Notes: a model not told the origin generated them from the sequence alone. A stretch of DNA of 35,973 bases from Armatimonadota bacterium (GCA_031081585.1 JAVHLY010000029.1:1-35973), one strand, 5' to 3'; counted from the first letter of the stretch, positions 8,189 to 15,791 are shown. Made by a program: numbers and translations.

Positions 8189-8941
8189 ATGCCCTTCCTG
8201 ACCGACCGGGACGCCGAGGTGATCCGCCGACGCTTCGCCGCCGACCTGGAGGCGCCGGTGCGCCTGCTGCTCTTCCTGCCCACCCTGGGCGGGCTCGCCC
8301 TCGCCGGGCAGGACTCGGAGATCCCCGAGTACACCCGCCGCCTGGTGCACGAGGTGGCCGCGCTCTCGGACCGGCTCCGGGTCGAGGAGGCCAGCCTGGT
8401 CTCCCAGGGCGACCTGGCCGCCCGCTACGGGGTGGCCTACGCGCCGACGCTGGTCTTCCTGCGGGAGACCGACGGCGGCCCGCCCCAGGACCTGGGGCTG
8501 CGCTACGTGGGGCTGCCCGGCGGGTACGAGCTGGTGACGCTGCTGGAGATGGTCATCGGCGTCTCCCGCGGCCGCCCCGACCTAGCCCCTGAGACGGTGG
8601 CGCGGCTGGAGGGGCTCGGCCGCGACGTGCACCTGCAGGTCTTCGTCACCCCCACCTGACCACACTGTCCCCGCGCGGCCAGGCTGGCCGCGCACCTGGC
8701 CATCGCCTCCCCGCGCGTGCGCACGGACGTCGTGGAGGTCTCCGAGTTCCCGGACCTGGCGCAGCGGTACAACGTCTATGCCGTGCCGAAGACGGTGGTG
8801 AACGACGCCTACGAGATCGTGGGGGCCCTGCCCGAGCGGCAGTTCGTGGAGGCGGTGCTGCGTGGGGCGGAAGGTCAGGAGGCCGAGGGGGAGGGGTCGG
8901 ACACCGCGGGGGAGACCACCCCGATCGAGTCCGACGGCTGA
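8189..8941 (+). CDS. Putative selenocysteine-containing two-domain thioredoxin-fold protein (PDO-like), in-frame TGA at 8657-8659
   Basis: Seen: ATG 8189 with GAGGAG 6 bases upstream, an open frame to TGA 8657-8659, and the same frame continuing to TGA 8939-8941. Read through, this gives 250 residues with the typical layout of a protein-disulfide-oxidoreductase/glutaredoxin-like family member. The N-terminal thioredoxin fold (about 1-125) has GVAYAPTLVFL with the cis-Pro. The second fold has VHLQVFVTPT, then [TGA]157-Pro-His-Cys160-PRAARLAAHLA, and a second cis-Pro segment YNVYAVPKTVVND. The TGA falls exactly on the first Cys of the expected CxxC, so the site would be UxxC. The N-terminal domain has no CxxC. 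A SECIS-like hairpin follows at 8673-8693. Alternatives are a nonsense mutation or a base error (TGC to TGA). The last 25 residues are acidic and low in complexity. Confidence 0.85.
8673..8693 (+). promoter_or_regulatory. Candidate bacterial SECIS element
   Basis: GCGCGGCCA (8673-8681) pairs perfectly with TGGCCGCGC (8685-8693) around an apical GGC loop (8682-8684). From the end of the TGA to the loop there are 22 bases. Known bacterial SECIS hairpins have an apical loop 16-37 bases after the UGA with a G in the first two loop positions, and this hairpin meets those rules. The CAGG-CUG apex resembles the E. coli fdhF apex (CAGGUCUG). It lies inside coding sequence, as expected for bacteria. 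Confidence 0.75.
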
Positions 8942-9252
8942 AGCGCGTCGACCTCTCCGACCTGCCGAAATGGGTCAGTCTCCGCTGCCCGCATCGCCTT
9001 CAGGCGTCGGGCCAGGGCCACGCCCAGCGGCGTGAGGCAGTACGTCCCGCTCCCGGCCTCGTACTGGAAGAGCCCGTGCAACCGTCCGTGCCAGCACCCC
9101 CGCCGCACCTGCAGCTCGTTGAGGCCGGTGAGGGCGCCCAGCGCATCCCCCGGGACCCCGCGGCGGAACCAGGCTTGGCGGTCGAGGAGGGCGAGGGCGA
9201 TCTGCTCGGCCCAGTCGTTGATGGTGTGGTAGGGCGTCTTCGGTACGGCCAT
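8875..9252 (-). CDS. Small winged-helix-like protein of unknown function
   Basis: 125 residues from ATG 9252 (GGAGG 3 bases upstream), beginning MAVPKTPYHTINDWAEQIAL. The order of helices and an aromatic turn (ALTGLNELQVRRGCWHGRLH, then YCLTPLGVALARRLK) looks like a winged helix with a final hairpin, as in small transcriptional regulators. No family name can be given. The 3' end overlaps the tail of the convergent selenoprotein candidate by 67 bases, and both tails are low-complexity there. Confidence 0.6.
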   Translation of the reverse strand: MAVPKTPYHTINDWAEQIALALLDRQAWFRRGVPGDALGALTGLNELQVRRGCWHGRLHGLFQYEAGSGTYCLTPLGVALARRLKAMRAAETDPFRQVGEVDALQPSDSIGVVSPAVSDPSPSAS

Positions 9253-9421
9253 GAGCCTCCAGAATGGCCCGGAACGTGTTCGGACAGACACTAGAGACGT
9301 GCCCACGACCTCCCGAGATTAGACTGCAATCCGGCCAGATCGGGACATTTCGCAGCTCCTGCGCCTTTCGGAGCTCCCGCCGCTGGCCGGCCGTGCTCCG
9401 GCTCCGGTTCCCCGGACCGCG

Positions 9422-9970
9422 TCACCGACCGCCGGCGCCCCCGCGCCACCGCCAGTAGCAGGCGATCGTCCCCGCGCGCAGGTAGGGGTGGGCGTCCCCG
9501 AAGCGGCCCGCGGCGATGAAGGCTTCGACGTCGGCAGGCGGCGCCAGGCGGACCTCGGCGATTTCGCCGGCATCCTCGGGGCGCAGCTCGCCGCCTGCGG
9601 CGAGGGCGGCAAAGACCGTGGTGGTGGACTCGACCACGCCCGCCTGCGGGGCCACGCGCCCTGTCTGGATCACGCCCAGGGGCTGTGCCCAGGCCAGCTC
9701 CAGCCCGGTCTCCTCCCGCACTTCGCGGCGTACCGCCTCCTCCGGCGTCTCGCCGGGCTCGACCGCCCCGCCGGGGGGGAGCCATCGGTCCACCAGCTGG
9801 TCATCGCGCAGCCGCACCAGCACGAGGCGGCCCGCATGTTCCACCAGGGCCAGGGCAAACCGCATGGCCGGTCCGTGGCGCTCGCGCAGGCGCCGCACCA
9901 CGTCGTCGGGGCTGGGTAGCAGGGGGTAGGCGAGGGGCTTCTGAGACCTTCGCGCCGAGTCATGAGACAT
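9422..9970 (-). CDS. Nudix hydrolase
   Basis: 182 residues. The Nudix box GX5EX7REUXEEXGU is intact from Gly68 to Leu90: Gly68, Glu74, then REVREETGL at 82-90. It is preceded by RFALALVEHAGRLVLVRLR and DRWLPPGG, the usual first strands. It should hydrolyse a nucleoside-diphosphate-linked compound; the substrate cannot be told. A 15-bp tandem repeat stands just upstream of the start (9992-10021). No close ribosome site is evident. The gene stands alone. Confidence 0.93.
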   Translation of the reverse strand: MSHDSARRSQKPLAYPLLPSPDDVVRRLRERHGPAMRFALALVEHAGRLVLVRLRDDQLVDRWLPPGGAVEPGETPEEAVRREVREETGLELAWAQPLGVIQTGRVAPQAGVVESTTTVFAALAAGGELRPEDAGEIAEVRLAPPADVEAFIAAGRFGDAHPYLRAGTIACYWRWRGGAGGR

Positions 9971-9991
9971 GGGATCCCCATCTGGACGCGG

Positions 9992-10021
9992 ATGTCTTGG
10001 TTTAGAATGTCTTAGTTTAGA
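9992..10021 (-). repeat. Two tandem 15-bp direct repeats upstream of the Nudix gene
   Basis: ATGTCTTGGTTTAGA (9992-10006) is followed at once by ATGTCTTAGTTTAGA (10007-10021), with one mismatch. On the minus strand it ends 22 bases before the Nudix start codon, where a promoter or operator would be. The AT-rich make-up stands out locally. Adjacent direct repeats of this size suggest a regulator binding side by side on one DNA face pattern; this is inference. Confidence 0.6.
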
Positions 10022-10130
10022 TATGGATACGTGACCTAAGCCGGGACTTCATGGCGGGGGGTCCCGGTGCGCTTAGACCCTTCGCGGACTTAATTGCCAC
10101 GCTCTTGACCATTACGGTGATGGCTCCCCA

Positions 10131-10164
10131 GGGGGCTGTCCGACCCGTAGAGGGTCCTGCCCCC
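10131..10164. other. Imperfect hairpin in the ABC operon / Nudix gap
   Basis: GGGGGC (10131-10136) pairs with GCCCCC (10159-10164), and GACCC (10142-10146) pairs with GGGTC (10152-10156), around a 5-base loop with an internal bulge. It may help end the importer transcript (minus strand), but there is no T-run on that strand. Confidence 0.35.
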
Positions 10165-10277
10165 ATGTGCGCATCCACTCCTCTGTAGGGCGGCCTTCGA
10201 TTGAGTGGGTTATCAGGATACCAGAAGAGAGAGTCTAATCACATTTGCCAAGCGAATCGGCTTGCACGTGTTGACCT

Positions 10278-11159
10278 TTACGAGATGTAAGGCCGCCCCA
10301 GGGCCTCCGGCTTGGCCAGTCCCCAGCGCGTGCGGAACCAGGGCGCGGAGATGACGGCCAGGATGACGATGGTGATGGCAAAGGGCAGCGCCCGCCAGAT
10401 GTAGCGCGACAGGATCCCCGGCAGCACCAGCTCGGGGTTGAGGGAGAGCTGCCACATGGCGGCGAAGAGCGTGGCCCCCATCAGCAGCACCCACGGGTTC
10501 CACATCGAGAAGAAGACCAGCGCCAGGCTTACGAACCCCCAGCCCATCAGGAAGTTGTAGTTCCACACCGGGTTGTAGGAGAGGCTGTAGACCGCCCCCG
10601 CCAGGCCCGCCAGCATCCCTCCGAACGTGACACACAGGTAGCGGACCGCCCCCACGTTGATCCCGGACGCCTGCGCCGCCCCCGGGTGTTCCCCCGCCGA
10701 CCGGATGGCCAGCCCCACCCCGGTGCGGAAGAGCAGGAACCAGGTCGCCCCCACGAGCGCCACGGCCAGGTAGACGAAGGGCGAGAGGCCGAGCCACGTG
10801 CCGATGCGCTCCAGCCCCAGCGGCCCGGTGTAGGGGTTGCCGATGTAGGTGGTGAGGCCGAAGCTGAGGATCCACAGCCCCATGCCGCTCACCACCTGGT
10901 CCCCGCGCAGGGTGATGGCGAAGAACCCGTGCGCGGCGCCGAGCAGCGCGCCCACGGCCAGGGCCGCCAGGAACCCGAGCAGGTAGTCGCGCGTGAGCTG
11001 GGTGGCGATGAAGGCCAGGGTGCCGCCGGAGAGCATCAGCCCCTCCAGGCCGACGTTGAGCACCCCCGCGCGCTGGTCCACCAGCTCCCCCAGCGCCGCG
11101 AAGAGGAAGATGGTCGAGGCCTCCAGGCTGCGCGCCAGCAGCTCCAGCACGGCGCTCAC
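10278..11159 (-). CDS. Nucleoside ABC importer permease 2 (BPD_transp_2 / LivHM-like)
   Basis: 293 residues, almost wholly hydrophobic, about 8-9 membrane spans. Landmarks of the second permease in BMP-type nucleoside importers are GVLNVGLEGLMLSGG (in the cytoplasmic side of span 2), RGDQVVSGMGL, AGEHPGAAQASGINV (the coupling-helix EAA-like region) and AGLAGAVYSL. GTG at 11159 overlaps the stop of the first permease as GTGA. Last gene of the four-gene importer operon. Confidence 0.93.
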   Translation of the reverse strand: MSAVLELLARSLEASTIFLFAALGELVDQRAGVLNVGLEGLMLSGGTLAFIATQLTRDYLLGFLAALAVGALLGAAHGFFAITLRGDQVVSGMGLWILSFGLTTYIGNPYTGPLGLERIGTWLGLSPFVYLAVALVGATWFLLFRTGVGLAIRSAGEHPGAAQASGINVGAVRYLCVTFGGMLAGLAGAVYSLSYNPVWNYNFLMGWGFVSLALVFFSMWNPWVLLMGATLFAAMWQLSLNPELVLPGILSRYIWRALPFAITIVILAVISAPWFRTRWGLAKPEALGRPYIS

Positions 11160-12301
11160 CCCTCCGCGGCGTCGGCCGAGACCGGCGGGACGGCGGGTGC
11201 GGCGGCCGGGCGCCACACCGGCTGGCATTGGTAGAGCACGTGCGAGGCCACGAAGGTCATCATGAGCAGCCCCAGCAGCGCGTAGTCGACGCCGAAGGGC
11301 AGGTGGAGCTGCCCCTGGGCCAGGCGCGCGCCCAGCGACAGCCCCGCGAAGAGCAGCGCCACAGGGACGGCCCCCACGCCGCTGCCCCGGGCGATCAGCG
11401 CGCAGATGATGCCGTAGAAGGCCAGGTCGCCGTAGTAGCCGTAGTTGCCGGGGATCTTGTAGACGCCGGGGACGGCGGCGAAGTAGTGGTACCCGGCCAG
11501 GCCGCCGAAAGCGCCGCCCACCACGAAGACCAGCAGCGGGAGCGTCAGCGGGTCGATCCCGCCGTAGCGGGCAGCCTGCGGGTTGAGCCCGAAGGCGCGG
11601 ATGCGGTAGCCGAGCGCCGTCCGGGCGAAGAGCCAGTCCAGCAGCGCCGCCGCCCCCACGGCCAGCAGCGCGGTGAAGGGGATGCCGGCCCACAGCGGCG
11701 CGTGGAGGAAGGCGGGCAGGCCGAACCCCTCCCCCTCGCCCGTGGCGCTCATGAAGGGGCCGCCCTCTTTGATCATGTAGGCCACGAGCCAGAAGAAGAC
11801 CGAGTTCAGCATCATGGTGACCAGGATCTCGTTCACGTTCAGCCGGGCGCGCAGGAGCCCGGCCACGGCGGCCAGGACCGCTCCGCCCGCCACGCCGGCG
11901 ACGACCATCAGCCCGACGAGGAGGCCGGGGGCCACGGGCGGGGTCGTCAGGTCCGGACCACCCAGCAGGGCCGGGACGGCGAAGGCAGCGAGCCCCCCCG
12001 CGTACACCTGGCTGGGGAGGCCGATGTTCCACAGGCCCGCGCGGAAGGGGACGAGGAAGGCGAAGGTGCACAGCAGCAGGTAGATGGCCCGGTGGACCGT
12101 GGCCAGGAAGCCGTACCGGTCGGCGAAGGCGTAGGCGAAGACCACCCGGTAGGCGTGGAGGGGACCGCCCTCGGCCGGCAGGAAGAGGACGCTGCTCAGC
12201 ACCAGCGCCACGACGATGGCGGCGACGGCGGTCACCACGCCGTGCAGGGGCGAGGAGGCCCGCCGCGGCTCCACGGTCAGGAGGTAGGATCCAACCCTCA
12301 C
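11156..12301 (-). CDS. Nucleoside ABC importer permease 1
   Basis: 381 residues from a GTG overlapping the ATPase stop. After a short basic N-terminus there is a first span (VVTAVAAIVVALVLSSVLFL), a large extracytoplasmic loop and about 8 further spans. Family marks are FRAGLWNIGLPSQVYAGGLA, NVNEILVTMMLNSVF, and the coupling-helix segment GLNPQAARYGGID. GGLAGYHYFAAVPGVYKIP near the end is also usual for the first permease of this importer type. Ends with an Ala/Pro-rich cytoplasmic tail. Confidence 0.93.
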   Translation of the reverse strand: MRVGSYLLTVEPRRASSPLHGVVTAVAAIVVALVLSSVLFLPAEGGPLHAYRVVFAYAFADRYGFLATVHRAIYLLLCTFAFLVPFRAGLWNIGLPSQVYAGGLAAFAVPALLGGPDLTTPPVAPGLLVGLMVVAGVAGGAVLAAVAGLLRARLNVNEILVTMMLNSVFFWLVAYMIKEGGPFMSATGEGEGFGLPAFLHAPLWAGIPFTALLAVGAAALLDWLFARTALGYRIRAFGLNPQAARYGGIDPLTLPLLVFVVGGAFGGLAGYHYFAAVPGVYKIPGNYGYYGDLAFYGIICALIARGSGVGAVPVALLFAGLSLGARLAQGQLHLPFGVDYALLGLLMMTFVASHVLYQCQPVWRPAAAPAVPPVSADAAEG

Positions 12302-13857
12302 GCGTGTGCGGCGGCCTCCCGCCGCCACCCCGCCATCATCGCGCCGACCGTCTCGGGGTGGGCCTCCGCCCGCGGCAGGACGGTCACGAGGCGGCCCTCG
12401 TAGATCGGCGCCACCCGGTCGCTCAGGGAGAGGATCTCGTCCAGGTCCTCCGAGACCAGCAGCACCCCCGCACCGGCGGCCCGCGCCTCCAGGAGGCGGC
12501 CGCGCACGAAGGCGGCCGCTTCCACGTCCAGCCCCTGCGTGGGCAGGTGGGCGAGCAGCACGCGCGGACGCCGCGCCAGCACCCGCCCCAGGATGAGCTT
12601 CTGCAGGTTGCCGCCGGAGAGGTGCTGCGCCGGGACGTGCGGGTGGGGCGCCCGCACCGCGTAGCTGGTCAGGATCTCCCGGGTGAGGCGCTCCAGGCCC
12701 GGGTAGTCGAGGAGGGCCCGCGGCGTGTAGGCGGGGTCGAAGTGGAAGGTGAGCGCCGTATTCTCGACCAGCGTGAAGGGAGCGATGGAGGCCACCTCGA
12801 CGCGCTCCGCCGGGATGTAGCCGATCCCCCGCCGCCACCGCTCCAGCGGCGGCCACCACGTGGCGTCCGCACCGTCGAGCAGGACGCGCCCGCCGGCCGG
12901 CGGGCGCAGGCCGGCCAGCACCTGGACGAGCTCCTCCTGGCCGTTGCCCGTGACGCCGGCGATCCCCAGGATCTCGCCCGCCCGCAACGCGAAGGAGACG
13001 CCGCGCAGGGCCAGCACCCCTTTGTCGTTGTAGGCGGCCAGGTCCTCCACGCGCAGCAGCGCCGGCCGCTCCCCCGCAGCGGCGTCGGTGAGGTGCGGCG
13101 GGGCGATGTCGCGGCCGATCATGTGCGCCACCAGGCGCTCCTCGGTGGCCTCGCGGGTGGGGAGGCGGGCCACGACCCGGCCCGCCCGCAGCACCGTCAC
13201 GGTGTCGCTGAGTGCCATGACGACGGGGAGCTTGTGGGTGACCAGGAGGACGGTGACGCCCTGGTCGCGCACGAGGGTGCGCAGGCCGGCCAGCAGGCGC
13301 TCCACCTCGGGCGGGGTGAGCACCGAGGTGGGCTCGTCCAGGATGAGGATGCGCGCGCCCAGGTAGAGGGCCTTGAGGATCTCCACCCACTGCTTCTCGC
13401 CCTCGGAGAGCTGCCACACGCGCGCCCCCAGGTCGAGGGCGATCCCGTAGCGGGCGCACAGCGCCTCCACCTCGCGGCGGGCGTGGCGCGGGTTGAGGAG
13501 GCCGCGGGCCTGCGGGTGCCCGAGGAGCAGGTTCTCCAGCACGGTGTGGGCGGCCACGAGGCGGCGGGTCTGGTGGACCATGCCGATCCCCAGGGCCAGG
13601 GCGTCGTGCGGGGAGCGGATGTGCACCCGACGACCCCGCAGGTAGACGGCGCCCTCATCGGGCTGCACCAGCCCGAAGAGGACGTTCATGAGGGTGGTCT
13701 TGCCGGCGCCGTTCTGCCCGAGGACCGCGTGGACCCGGCCGGCGTCCACCTCCAGGTCCACGCGGTCCAGGGCGAGCACGCCGGGGAAGCGCTTGGTGAT
13801 CCCGCGTGCCGCCAGGAAGGGCGCGCCGTCGCCGGCCGGCTCGACGGACGTGGTCAC
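12298..13857 (-). CDS. Nucleoside/sugar ABC importer ATPase (two nucleotide-binding domains)
   Basis: 519 residues with two fused ABC domains, as in the YufO/MglA type. Domain 1 has Walker A GQNGAGKT, Q-loop HQTRRLV, signature LSEGEKQ, Walker B ILILDEPTS and H-loop VTHK. Domain 2 has the degenerate P-loop GVTGNGQEEL, signature LSGGNLQKL and Walker B LLAHLPTQGLDV without the catalytic Glu. This asymmetry is normal for the family. GTG at 13857 lies 4 bases after the binding-protein stop. Confidence 0.95.
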   Translation of the reverse strand: MTTSVEPAGDGAPFLAARGITKRFPGVLALDRVDLEVDAGRVHAVLGQNGAGKTTLMNVLFGLVQPDEGAVYLRGRRVHIRSPHDALALGIGMVHQTRRLVAAHTVLENLLLGHPQARGLLNPRHARREVEALCARYGIALDLGARVWQLSEGEKQWVEILKALYLGARILILDEPTSVLTPPEVERLLAGLRTLVRDQGVTVLLVTHKLPVVMALSDTVTVLRAGRVVARLPTREATEERLVAHMIGRDIAPPHLTDAAAGERPALLRVEDLAAYNDKGVLALRGVSFALRAGEILGIAGVTGNGQEELVQVLAGLRPPAGGRVLLDGADATWWPPLERWRRGIGYIPAERVEVASIAPFTLVENTALTFHFDPAYTPRALLDYPGLERLTREILTSYAVRAPHPHVPAQHLSGGNLQKLILGRVLARRPRVLLAHLPTQGLDVEAAAFVRGRLLEARAAGAGVLLVSEDLDEILSLSDRVAPIYEGRLVTVLPRAEAHPETVGAMMAGWRREAAAHA

Positions 13858-13861
13858 GCCG

Positions 13862-15109
13862 CTACTTGAGGATGGTCATCCCCTCGAGGTCGAAGTTGAA
13901 CTTCGACAGGAGCCACTCGTCGGTGGGCATCTGCCGCGCCGGCTTGACCAGCGTCCCCTTGGCCGGGATGGGCGTCCCGCGCAGCGCCAGCCCCGTCCCG
14001 TTGCTGCGGAAGGCGTGCTCGAAGAACGGGTCCCACTGGCCCCGCATCATCTGCTGACGGCGCTGCGCCACCAGGCGCAGGATGGCCGCCGGGATGAGCG
14101 GCCGCGCCTTGGGGCTGATCGCGTCCACCCCGACCTTCTTGTTGTTCATGATGTCCACGGCCGACTCGACCGTGCCGTCGGCCAGCGTCATCGTGTCCTT
14201 CATCCCCAGGTAGAGCAGGGTGGTGGGGGTCTGGTTGCCCGCCATGTACTGGCGGATCATGCGGTCGTAGAGGACCTCCCAGCGCGTGTCGAAGGAGATG
14301 GCCACGGTGTCGGTGCTGGACCAGCCGTAGAAGCCCACGACGTCCATGTCCTTGCCCACGAACCAGATCCTCCGCTCCTGGGCCACGTCCAGGGGCGAGC
14401 CGGAGTCGGTCTGCTGCGTGAGGACGTCCACCCGGTACTGGCTCACCAGGGTGCGGGCCACTTCCCGCTCCTCGGTGGGCTTGTACCAGTCGCCGACGTA
14501 CTTCACGTAGACGTTCACCCGCTTGTTCAGCGCCTTGGCGGCGTCCTGCACCCCCAGGTAGAAGCCGGCGGTGCGGCGCAGCACCTGGATGTTGGGGAAG
14601 GCCGAGACGACGCCGATGTTCCCCGTGCGGGTGAGCGCCCCGGCCACCAGGCCTTCCAGGTAGAGGGCCTGGTACTGGCGGGGGAAGAAGCGGATGAAGT
14701 TGCGCTTGCGGGTGAGGTCGCTCGCCACCACCGAGGCGAAGTAGGTGTTGGGGTACTGGTCGGCGATGGTGGCCAGCGGCAGCCCGATGAACTCCGCGTT
14801 ACCGACGACGATGTTGGCCCCCTGGTCGATCAGCTCCCGGGCGTAGGGGACGGTGGCGTCGGGGCCGACCTCCTCACGGTAGACGTACTTGACGTTGGGG
14901 TACTTCTCGGTGAGACGCTTGGCGGCCCGGTCGTGCGCCCCGGACCAGGTCGTCCCCTTGATGACGCTGAAGTGGAGGATGGCCAGGGTGACGGGGCGTT
15001 GCGGCCCGGCGGTCGCCCGCGCCCACAGCGCGGAGGTGGCCAGCAGGGCGAAGACGACCAGCGGGATCACGACGCGGGCACAGCGACTTCCCCTCCGGAA
15101 CTCGCGCAT
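13862..15109 (-). CDS. BMP-family (basic membrane protein) nucleoside-binding protein
   Basis: 415 residues from ATG 15109; an upstream in-frame ATG at 15130 would add 7. The chosen start has GAGGG 9 bases upstream and gives a clean signal peptide (RVVIPLVVFALLATSALWARATA). No lipobox Cys is visible, unlike many relatives that are lipoproteins. Fold landmarks are DRAAKRLTEKYPNVKYVYRE, ELIDQGANIVVGN, NIGVVSAFPNIQVLRRTAGF and VDVLTQQTDSGSPLDVA. It should capture a nucleoside outside the membrane and hand it to the two permeases encoded behind it. Confidence 0.95.
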   Translation of the reverse strand: MREFRRGSRCARVVIPLVVFALLATSALWARATAGPQRPVTLAILHFSVIKGTTWSGAHDRAAKRLTEKYPNVKYVYREEVGPDATVPYARELIDQGANIVVGNAEFIGLPLATIADQYPNTYFASVVASDLTRKRNFIRFFPRQYQALYLEGLVAGALTRTGNIGVVSAFPNIQVLRRTAGFYLGVQDAAKALNKRVNVYVKYVGDWYKPTEEREVARTLVSQYRVDVLTQQTDSGSPLDVAQERRIWFVGKDMDVVGFYGWSSTDTVAISFDTRWEVLYDRMIRQYMAGNQTPTTLLYLGMKDTMTLADGTVESAVDIMNNKKVGVDAISPKARPLIPAAILRLVAQRRQQMMRGQWDPFFEHAFRSNGTGLALRGTPIPAKGTLVKPARQMPTDEWLLSKFNFDLEGMTILK

Positions 15110-15114
15110 GGACC

Positions 15115-15339
15115 TCATCCCTCCCCCCATGCCCTCGTGGTAGTTGGAGCCTGCTGCTCATCGTCTGGCAGCGCCTGGGATGCCGGGCAACTCGGCGTGG
15201 TTCCGCTTCGGGACACCGGGCGGTTTTCCTCCCGGCGGGTCTGGCCCGCTCCCGCCGGGTCTGGCCCGCTACCGGGGAGCGGGAGGGCCAGGGGCTCGAG
15301 GCGACGCTGCCAGACCAGGTGGGCCGTCCAGATCAGCAC
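15115..15339 (-). CDS. Doubtful small ORF in the importer leader
   Basis: 74 codons from GTG 15339 (VLIWTAHLVWQRRLEPLALP, then Pro/Gly/Arg-rich). It ends 5 bases before the BMP start codon. Two still shorter ORFs precede it in series: 15385-15438 (TTG start, GGAGGAGG 5 bases upstream, 17 residues) and 15333-15392 (GTG start, 19 residues), overlapping by 8 and 7 bases. The composition is not protein-like beyond about 25 residues. Chance open frames are common at this GC content. Confidence 0.2.
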   Translation of the reverse strand: MLIWTAHLVWQRRLEPLALPLPGSGPDPAGAGQTRREENRPVSRSGTTPSCPASQALPDDEQQAPTTTRAWGEG

Positions 15340-15571
15340 CAGAGGAAGTCCTGGATGTCCGCCGACCCGGGCTCAGCGATCAGGTCAGTCACGCTCCCTC
15401 GCGCCCGCACACGGACGACGGGTGGCCTGCTTCTGCAATGTGGCCTCCTCCTAGCTACGTGAGGACACATCATCAACTTGGGTCTTCGCGTGGTCTTGGC
15501 ATGGTGGCCGGATGGGCTGGGGGAATGCCGAAGAGACCTGCGGCGAGCGGTGGGAACGCGGCGCGCACAGG
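15131..15571. other. Leader of the importer operon: no supported gene, one direct repeat
   Basis: Lies between the tRNA-Leu gene and the BMP gene, both on the minus strand. It holds a 15-bp direct repeat CGGGTCTGGCCCGCT at 15236-15250 and 15256-15270 (20-base period) and the doubtful small ORF chain. No purine-type riboswitch core or T-run terminator is visible. Confidence 0.5.
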
Positions 15572-15659
15572 TGGTGCGGAAGGGGGGAGTCGAACCCCCA
15601 CGGGCTTGTGGCCCACAGGCTCCTGAGGCCTGCGCGTCTGCCAGTTCCGCCACTTCCGC
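15572..15659 (-). tRNA. tRNA-Leu (anticodon CAG), CCA encoded
   Basis: Read on the minus strand, the acceptor GCGGAAG at 15659-15653 pairs with CTTCCGC at 15582-15576, followed by discriminator A and encoded CCA. The anticodon stem CAGGC/GCCTG closes the loop CTCAGGA, giving anticodon CAG (codon CUG). The long variable arm (about 15 bases, GTGGGCCACAAGCCC region) is the class II hallmark of leucine tRNA. The T-loop reads GTTCGACTC. Confidence 0.97.
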
Positions 15660-15734
15660 GCCGACGCCCGGCAGGACCAGACGAAGCCCTGCAGGACGGA
15701 AGACGGCGGACAGCCGCTGCCCGCCGCACCTCCT

Positions 15735-15763
15735 ACGTTACGGGGTGCGCCGGAGAGCGTCAA
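15735..15763 (-). promoter_or_regulatory. Promoter of tRNA-Leu
   Basis: On the minus strand, TTGACG (15763-15758) is separated by 17 bases from TAACGT (15740-15735). The -35 is a 5/6 match, the -10 weaker. The start point would be near 15728, about 70 bases before the tRNA. Confidence 0.5.
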
Positions 15764-15776
15764 GGCGAGGACCGGG

Positions 15777-15782
15777 TATACT
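15777..15782 (+). promoter_or_regulatory. -10 element of the helicase gene, near-leaderless
   Basis: TATACT (15777-15782) is a 5/6 match to TATAAT. Transcription would begin about 15789, only some 3 bases before the GTG start at 15792, so the message would be leaderless or nearly so. No convincing -35 is visible on this strand. Confidence 0.4.
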
Positions 15783-15791
15783 GGGGACGCC

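Larger units (their letters stand above)
9971..10277. other. Gene-free stretch, relatively AT-rich
   Basis: No coding frame is supported here. It lies between the 3' end of the ABC importer operon and the Nudix start, and is less GC-rich than its surroundings. It holds the tandem repeat at 9992-10021, a broken hairpin at 10131-10164, and a 10-bp inverted repeat (GGGCGGCCTT 10188-10197 against AAGGCCGCCC 10289-10298). A small RNA or a remnant is possible but not supported. Confidence 0.6.

Noticed and set aside
8717-8941. Separate small gene starting inside the region after the TGA
   Set aside because: It is in the same frame as the upstream ORF, lacks a ribosome site, and begins mid-fold of the second thioredoxin domain; it is better read as the continuation of 8189-8941.
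10022-10277. Riboswitch or small RNA in the gap before the importer 3' end
   Set aside because: Only a broken hairpin and a weak inverted repeat are visible; no known conserved core could be matched.
15131-15571. Purine riboswitch upstream of the nucleoside importer
   Set aside because: No conserved purine-aptamer junction or loop sequences and no terminator with a T-run were found.
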